Positions 58,770 to 64,000 of a stretch of 64,000 nt of DNA are shown piece after piece (within the stretch, counting starts at the first letter, position 1; the number at the start of each line of letters is the position of its first letter). The stretch is taken from positions 32,501 to 96,500 of the forward strand of contig CAUYUJ010000843.1 of the NCBI GenBank assembly GCA_963575745.1, written 5' to 3'. This DNA is from Prorocentrum cordatum. Its lineage: Eukaryota; Sar; Dinophyceae; Prorocentrales; Prorocentraceae. Made by a program: the position numbers and the translations under genes. Below the pieces are notes generated by a model. The model searched no databases. It was given only the letters and a program-made list of their open reading frames with translations, and was not told the DNA's origin.

Positions 58770-59625
58770 GCCTGGCGAAGGACCCAACCATATGCAGCTG
58801 CGGGTGCCGCATTGTGGGTACCGATTTCGGTGGAGCTCCCTATGGGGCCACGAAGCGCGCGAGGGGTGCGACGAATTCGGTGGCGCGGACGCACGCGGAC
58901 CCTGCCAGTGGAGCCTTCGAAGAAGCTCCCTATGGGGCCACGAAGCGCTGCCCTGGGTGGCGGTGACGCACGCGGACCCTGCCACTGGAGCCGTCGGTGG
59001 AGCTCCCTATGGGGCCACGAAGCGCTGTCCTGGGTGGCGGTGGCGCATGCGGACCCTGCCACTGGAGCCTTCGGTGGAGCTCCCTATGGGGCCACGAAGC
59101 GCTGTCCTGGGTGGCGGTGACGCACGCGGACCCTGCCACTGGAGCCTTCGGTGGAGCTCCCTATGGGGCCACGAAGCGCTGTCCTGGGAGGCGGTGGCGC
59201 ATGCGGACCCTGCCACTGGAGCCTTCGGTGGAACGCTGTCCTGGGTGGGTGAACCGCAGGGAGGTGACGAGGCGGATGGGAGAAGGGAGGACGGGGAGGA
59301 GGAGAGGAGAGGAGAGGAGAGGAGAGGAGAGGAGAGGAGAGGAGAGGAGAGGAGAGGAGAGGAGAGGAGAGGAGAGGAGAGGAGAGGAGAGGAGGAGAGG
59401 AGAGGAGAGGAGAGGAGAGGAGAGGAGAGGAGAGGAGAGGAGAGGAGAGGAGAGGAGAGGAGAGGAGAGGAGAGGAGAGGCGAGGCGAGGCGAGGCGAGG
59501 CGAGGCGAGGCGAGGCGAGGAGAGGAGAGGAGAGGAGAGGAGAGGAGAGGAGAGGAGAGGAGAGGAGAGGAGAGGAACGCGGGGCGCTCTCCTCCAAACG
59601 AGGACCCAACACCACAGGATGGTGG
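58770..59625 (+). repeat. Element M2 with 77-bp minisatellite
   Basis: Same ends as M1: GCGAAGGACCCAACCATATG at the left, GACCCAACACCACAGGATGG at the right. Tandem units of 77 bp at 58997, 59074, 59151 and 59228 (last truncated) follow two diverged units (58830, 58921). The unit is the M1 unit lacking about 13 bases after the CACGAARCG segment. A pentanucleotide array precedes the right end. Confidence 0.9.
59303..59575. repeat. (AGGAG)n array with an (AGGCG)n block
   Basis: About 54 pentamers, AGGAG except for about eight consecutive AGGCG units at 59478-59520. It is open as Glu/Arg or Leu/Ser repeats. Confidence 0.95.
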
Positions 59626-59649
59626 GCAAAAATAATGAAAATGAAGGAT

Positions 59650-59905
59650 GTTGACCTCTTCGGGCTCTCTCGGGACGCCTCTCGGAGCTCTCTTGAGGCC
59701 TCTTGGAAGCCTCTTGGGCTGTGTATTTGCCGTCTCGAGCCCATCTTGGGCCACGTTGGGGCTATCTGGGCTGTCTTGGAAGGTCTTGTCGAAGTCCCCT
59801 GGGGGCTTCTGGGAGCGTCTGGGAGCTCTCTGGGGCAGCCTGGGGGCTCCAAGGCCGTTCAGGGGTGCTCTGGGAGCGGTCTCGGAGGCCCCGGTCCTCC
59901 CATGC
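59650..59905. repeat. CCAAGA-type block, inverted
   Basis: TCTTGAGGCCTCTTGGAAGC and GGGGCTATCTGGGCTGTCTTG units; complement of the dispersed repeat. It lies beside M2, as 58375-58690 does on the other side. Confidence 0.75.
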
Positions 59906-59956
59906 GCTGTCGGGGCCTGGCCCCCGGGCCCCCGGGCCTCGCGCGCGGGATAGATA

Positions 59957-59958
<2 letters not shown>

Positions 59959-59989
<31 letters not shown>

Positions 59990-60640
59990 CGCAGCCATCT
60001 AAATACATACATACATACATACATACATACATACATACACACCTACAGACCTACATACCTACATACCTACATACCTACATACCTACATACCTACATACCT
60101 ACATACAAATATACATACATACATACATACATACAGACATACATACAGGCATACATACATTACATTACATTACATTACATTACATTACATTACATTACAT
60201 TACATTACATTACATTACATTACAATAACTTACATCGCATTAAGTTACATTACATCACATTACATTACATTACATTGCATACATTCCATAACACTACACT
60301 ACGCTACACTACACTACACTACATTACATTACATTACATTACATTACATTTCATTACATTACATTACATCACATTAGTATATTGCAGTACATCCCAGTAC
60401 GTTACATACATACATACATGCATACACACATACATGCCTACACACCCACATACCTACATACCTACATACCTACATATCTGCATACATGCATACCTACATA
60501 CCTACATGCCTACATACCTACACACCTACATACTTACATACCTACATACTTACATACCTACATACCTACATACCTACATACACACATACATACATACATA
60601 CATGCATGCATGCATACATACACACAGACATGTGATTATG
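59959..60640. repeat. (AT)n, (ATAC)n, (CATACCTA)n and (TTACA)n arrays
   Basis: (AT)n 59959-59988; ATAC/CCTACATA units to 60160; TTACA pentamers 60160-60370; CATACATA/CCTACATA units 60400-60630. Frames are Tyr/His/Thr/Ile repeats and are artefacts. Confidence 0.95.
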
Positions 60641-61261
60641 TAAACATGTCTCTACGTTGATCTAAATATCTCCCAAAGAGGCGTCCTCCTCCTCTTCAAT
60701 GTTCCTCCCTCTATTCCTCTTCCTCTTTCTCCTCCAAGAGTTCCCCAAGCGTCTCCACAACGGCTCGGGGAACACATGGTCCGACAGCTTGTCCAAGCTC
60801 GTGACACAAAGCTCGGCCACATCGGCGGGTCCGAAAGAGCAGGGAGAGCGGTGTCTCGCCGTAAGCATCTTCGATCAGATGTGGCACCTCCCGAAGTCGT
60901 GACGCGAAGGCCTATGTCATTGACTTCTGAGTCTTTCGTGACAGCGAGGAGGCGCATAAGCATCAGGAGTCAACCAGAAGCGATCTCGCCTCTCGGGAGC
61001 CTCTGGGATATGTGCTGGGGCTCGTTCAGGACTGCGGGTGGGTTCTTGGAGCCGTCTTCGAAGACATCGATGAAGGAAATTATACATGTGGCGTCCCCCA
61101 GTCGGAGGGCGACCAGAAAGCCGCATGGACCCTCTCGGGCCTCTCGGGGTGCTGCGAAGGGCCGTTCGGTCGGTGCTGGAGCCCGCTGGGGCCCGCATGC
61201 GGGGCCCTTTTCGGCGACCGTGGGGACACCTTCCATGTCTTTTGAAGCCAAACATGCAGGG
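60641..61261. other. No gene firmly recognised
   Basis: Minus-strand frames around 60660-60960 have fairly ordinary composition (LSDHVFPEPLWRRLGNSWRR) but no identifiable domain and competing phases. Confidence 0.4.
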
Positions 61262-61405
61262 CAGTCTTAATACGTAGGATTTGTAAAGTTTAATACATGA
61301 TTAATGTATGAATAAATGTATGCATGAACTCATCGTTGTTTTTAATACTAAATCCCTGCATGTTTAAAACATGATCCGCACGCGGAGCATGTATTAAAAA
61401 CGGCA
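61262..61405. repeat. AT-rich island with degenerate inverted ends
   Basis: AGGGCAGTCTTAATACGTAG at the left resembles the complement of GCATGTATTAAAAACGGCAC at the right. CATGTTTTAAACATG-like and ACATGATTAATGTATG palindromes lie within. It may be a small inverted-repeat element, but the arms are imperfect. Confidence 0.4.
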
Positions 61406-61880
61406 CTGTAGGCGAACAGGCGAGAAGCCCAGATCAAAGATCTCAGGTGTGTGCATTGGCGGCACGCTGCACGCCATGCTGATCCAGCTTGGACCATCTC
61501 GCGTCATCTTGGAGCCAACATTGGGGGTGTCCAGAGCATCCTGGGGCCACAGTGGGCGCAATTGGACCATATAAGCTCTCGCGCGGCGAAACATTCCAGA
61601 CCCAGTAGAGGGACTTCGTCTGACAAAGCGGGCGAAGCCCTCCAGTCGCCACCCAGCGAGGACATAGGCGTGACCCTCGCCCAAGAGGCGCCCGAGATGC
61701 CCCCAAGACGACCCAAGAAGACCAGGCAAGGAGAGAAGGGACCAGACACGACGAAACAAGACAAGACGACCGACAAGACGAGACAAACCTGACAAGACAT
61801 ACCAAGGCAGCCTCCAGGTGGCCCAAAACGCCCACCAAGACGGCCGCCGAAAGGCCCAAATCCTTCAAACCAGTTTTCAG
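61406..61880. other. No gene recognised
   Basis: Mixed sequence with open minus frames rich in Leu/Gly/Arg; the right part blends into CCAAGA-type units. Confidence 0.45.
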
Positions 61881-62180
61881 CAATCACGAAGTATGTCTTC
61901 TCGCAGTGTCGCTCCCGAAGGGCTCTTGAGGCCTCAAGGTGGCCTCAAGACAGCACCAAGAGAGCCCCAAGATGAGCCCAAAAGGAGGCCCAATGCGGCC
62001 CCAGACGTCCCCACCAAAGGGCCCCAAGAGAGGCCCAAGAAGGCCCCAAGAGCGCCCCAGGCCGCTCCGAAGCTCGAACAGACAAACAACGCACCGCGTC
62101 GTCAGCGCCAAAAACGGCCCCGAAGGGCCTCCCCTGGAAGCCTTCCAGAGGCCCCAAGGCGCCCCCCCAGTGGCCCCCGA
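61881..62180. repeat. CCAAGA-type degenerate repeat block
   Basis: CACCAAGAGAGCCCCAAGATG, GGCCCCAAGAGAGGCCC and GCCCCAAGAGCGCCCC units, plus sense. Confidence 0.7.
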
Positions 62181-62261
62181 CAGGCCCCCGGAGGCTTCGC
62201 GGAGCGGGGGGGGGAAGTCTTCCAGCGTGGCGAAGGGAGGGGGGTAACAAGGGCTCTCCCA

Positions 62262-62289
62262 ACTTCGCGCTTCGCGCGAAGCGCGAAGT
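62262..62289. repeat. 28-bp perfect palindrome
   Basis: ACTTCGCGCTTCGC followed by its exact complement. CGCGAAGCGCGAA-type repeats continue to 62380, and GCGCCCTCGAGGGCGC is another perfect palindrome at 62385-62400. Confidence 0.9.
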
Positions 62290-62460
62290 GCGAATAACTT
62301 CGCGCTCTCGCGCCGCCTCCCAGGGGAGAAGAGGAGGAGGAGGAATCGAAGCCGAACCGCGAAGCGCGAAGCGCGAACAACTTCGCGCCCTCGAGGGCGC
62401 CCTTGGGTAAGCACCTACCCGAAGGGAAAACTAGTCGGGAACGCGCGAACATGGATTAGC

Positions 62461-62500
62461 GATCCATGGATTTGGCGCGCGGTCGCCAAATCCATGGATC
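62461..62500. repeat. Perfect stem-loop, 17-bp arms
   Basis: GATCCATGGATTTGGCG, loop CGCGGT, then the exact complement. No U-tract follows, so it is not a bacterial-type terminator. Role unknown. Confidence 0.9.
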
Positions 62501-63730
62501 GGGGGAGGCGCCCTCCCCAAAATGTGGCCGGTGCCGCCTCTTTCGGCGGCGGGAATCAGCAACTTCAGATGGATACGGGGCCCGTCGCTAATACACGCCC
62601 CTGAATCCATGTTTGCGATCGCCTGAACCAGGAGGGGCGGGAGAGGGGGCAGCTCACTCAGTCACCTACGCCCAGAGGCTGGCGGGGTTGGCGACACCAG
62701 GTCTGGACACCACCGAACGGGCACGGGACGCCGCAGGAGCGTGTTTTCGTTACCCTCTGGGCCATAACGCGCGTTATGCCCCCCCCAGGGCTGAACCTAA
62801 ACGGTGCTTTTCGTTTTCGTTTTGTTTTGTTTACCCTCGTTGTGTCTTCAATCCGCCTTTGCCGCAAAACGAAGTCGAAACGAAAACGGCCCACGAAATC
62901 TCCGTAACCTCCCCCCCTCCCCCCCCCTAAGGTAACGCTCCCCTCCTCAGTGCGTTCCCTGGCACTGCCGCAGTGCGTCCGGCATCACAATCTGGGGGCG
63001 GGGGGGGGCCGCTACGTTATGCCCCATCCCGTCCCCCACCCCTCCCCCCCAAAGCGCCCGTTATGGCCGCGAATAAAAAATGCGCTCCAGGACACCCTGA
63101 CGATCCACCATGAGGCACCAAGGGACATTACGGCAGACACCCCAAGATCCCCTGGAACTCCACGGAGTATCGGCTTCACCACTAGCGTTGAGTTGGATGT
63201 TCATTATAGCTGTCGCTATTGCTTGTTGGCTGGCAGATGTTACCAGCCTGCTTTAGCTGGAGGCTTGACATTTTTTCCGCCTGGGTGGCACAACAACGGC
63301 AGCCGCCTCGGAACACAACGGGGCAAGATGGTGGGCACTTCAGGGGAGCACGAGCTGGAGGAGAGGGACGGATAGGATAGGGAGCCCACAAAGGACGTAC
63401 GCGCCCAGCTATGTACATGAGCACGGCCCCTCGATCTGCGAGACTGGCCGCGTTATACGAACATTTGCGCAATGCGTAATCTCGAAACCAGCGTGGATTC
63501 ACGTACGCGTGCGTCCTTCTTTCGCTCCTCATAGGCTATAGGAGGACATCCGAGTCGCCAGCTCCCCGAGGGGACTCCGCGAATTGCACGGCCTCGCGCG
63601 CATCGTCCCGGACGCCACCGAACGCAATTTCCCTGCCGAAATGGACTCGTAAGCGGCGTCCGCATCCCGGAGCTCCAGCTCCGCCCATCCGTTCCCCCAC
63701 CCCTTCTCCAAGTCCACTCCGTCTCCCTTT
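62501..63730. other. No gene recognised
   Basis: Mixed composition; a CCCCCCCTCCCCCCCC run lies at about 62911-62928. No recognisable coding or RNA gene. Confidence 0.5.
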
Positions 63731-63960
63731 CTCTCTCTCTCTCTCTCTCTCTCGCTCTCGTTCTTTCGCCTTGCCACAGCTGTCCACACCTCACAGCTGG
63801 CAGCAACGGTGGAGGCAGGGACGTCCTTGTAGAACACCGTTCGACCCGAAGGGCGGAAAAGAGTCCGACGGGAGAGAGGGGGAAGAGGAGGAGGAGGAGG
63901 AGAAGGAGGAAAAGGAAGAGGAGCAGGAGCAAGAGCAGGAGCAGCAGAGGAGCAGGAGGT
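63731..63960. repeat. (CT)n then (AGG)n microsatellites
   Basis: (CT)n at 63731-63760 and an interrupted AGG/AGC purine tract at 63880-63960, near the window edge. Confidence 0.85.
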
Positions 63961-64000
63961 GGATCATACGAGACAGCGCTCCAGAAGCTCCCAAGCCGAA

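Noticed and set aside
60652-60963. Possible ankyrin-like gene fragment on the minus strand (DAYGETPLSLL in one phase)
   Set aside because: Only a single short match in a phase that soon stops; competing phases look equally protein-like.
62461-62500. Rho-independent terminator
   Set aside because: No T-run follows the stem and the genome is eukaryotic.

Overview
The window looks like nuclear DNA of a dinoflagellate. The strongest evidence is four copies of the dinoflagellate spliced leader (DinoSL, 22 nt, core GTAGCCATTTTGGCTCAAG), all on the minus strand. They end at 13889, 19216, 49145 and 52866. Two of them (49124-49145 and 52845-52866) match all 22 nt; the other two differ at one internal base. 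The high GC, the very dense microsatellites, the lack of any recognisable intact host gene and the many broken LINE-type retrotransposons fit this assignment. Genus cannot be fixed from sequence alone; a Prorocentrum-like genome is only a guess.

Retrotransposons carry nearly all the recognisable coding sequence. LINE A (61-5193, minus) has an endonuclease/exonuclease/phosphatase (EEP) domain, a reverse transcriptase (RT), two C2H2 zinc fingers and a C-terminal domain. LINE C (about 7656-13889, minus) is the most complete: DinoSL, zinc-ribbon and coiled-coil ORF1, EEP, RT, zinc knuckle, RNase H. LINE D (42508 to about 44450, minus) is an RT copy that ends exactly at a small inverted-repeat element. 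LINE B (about 45990-49145, minus) has DinoSL, an intact ORF1, EEP and only the start of the RT. LINE E (about 53730-55030, plus) is a 3' remnant with a Cys knuckle and RNase H. A lower-GC broken coding block of unknown identity lies at 26.9-28.7 kb. A DinoSL-tagged 76-residue ORF at 18.9-19.2 kb looks like a retroposed mRNA.

Small inverted-repeat elements, MITE- or introner-like, occur at 32425-32583, 32797-33004, 42345-42507, 44525-44657, 52487-52971 and 55032-55179. An array of related palindromic units lies at 50.7-52.1 kb. The 52487-52971 element is a chimera: its arms enclose a (TCC)n tract, an exact DinoSL and the first 76 codons of LINE B ORF1.

The rest is repeats. There are (AGG/TCC)n, (CT)n, (CAA)n, (GAC)n and (GTCGGC)n arrays; a 778-bp tandem duplication at 16.5-18.1 kb with a third, interrupted copy; nested duplications at 33.4-36.2 kb; a 29.1-32.2 kb higher-order repeat; two relatives of an element with an internal 90-bp or 77-bp minisatellite (40.1-41.4 and 58.8-59.6 kb); and a dispersed, short-period CCAAGANGGCC-type repeat. 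Long open frames across these tracts are read as low-complexity artefacts. I saw no rRNA, tRNA, CRISPR or bacterial-type operon.

Working model (inference): trans-spliced LINE transcripts are reverse transcribed back into the genome, preferring or tolerating (TCC)n tracts, and carry the spliced leader with them. Inverted-repeat elements then break up or capture pieces of these insertions.
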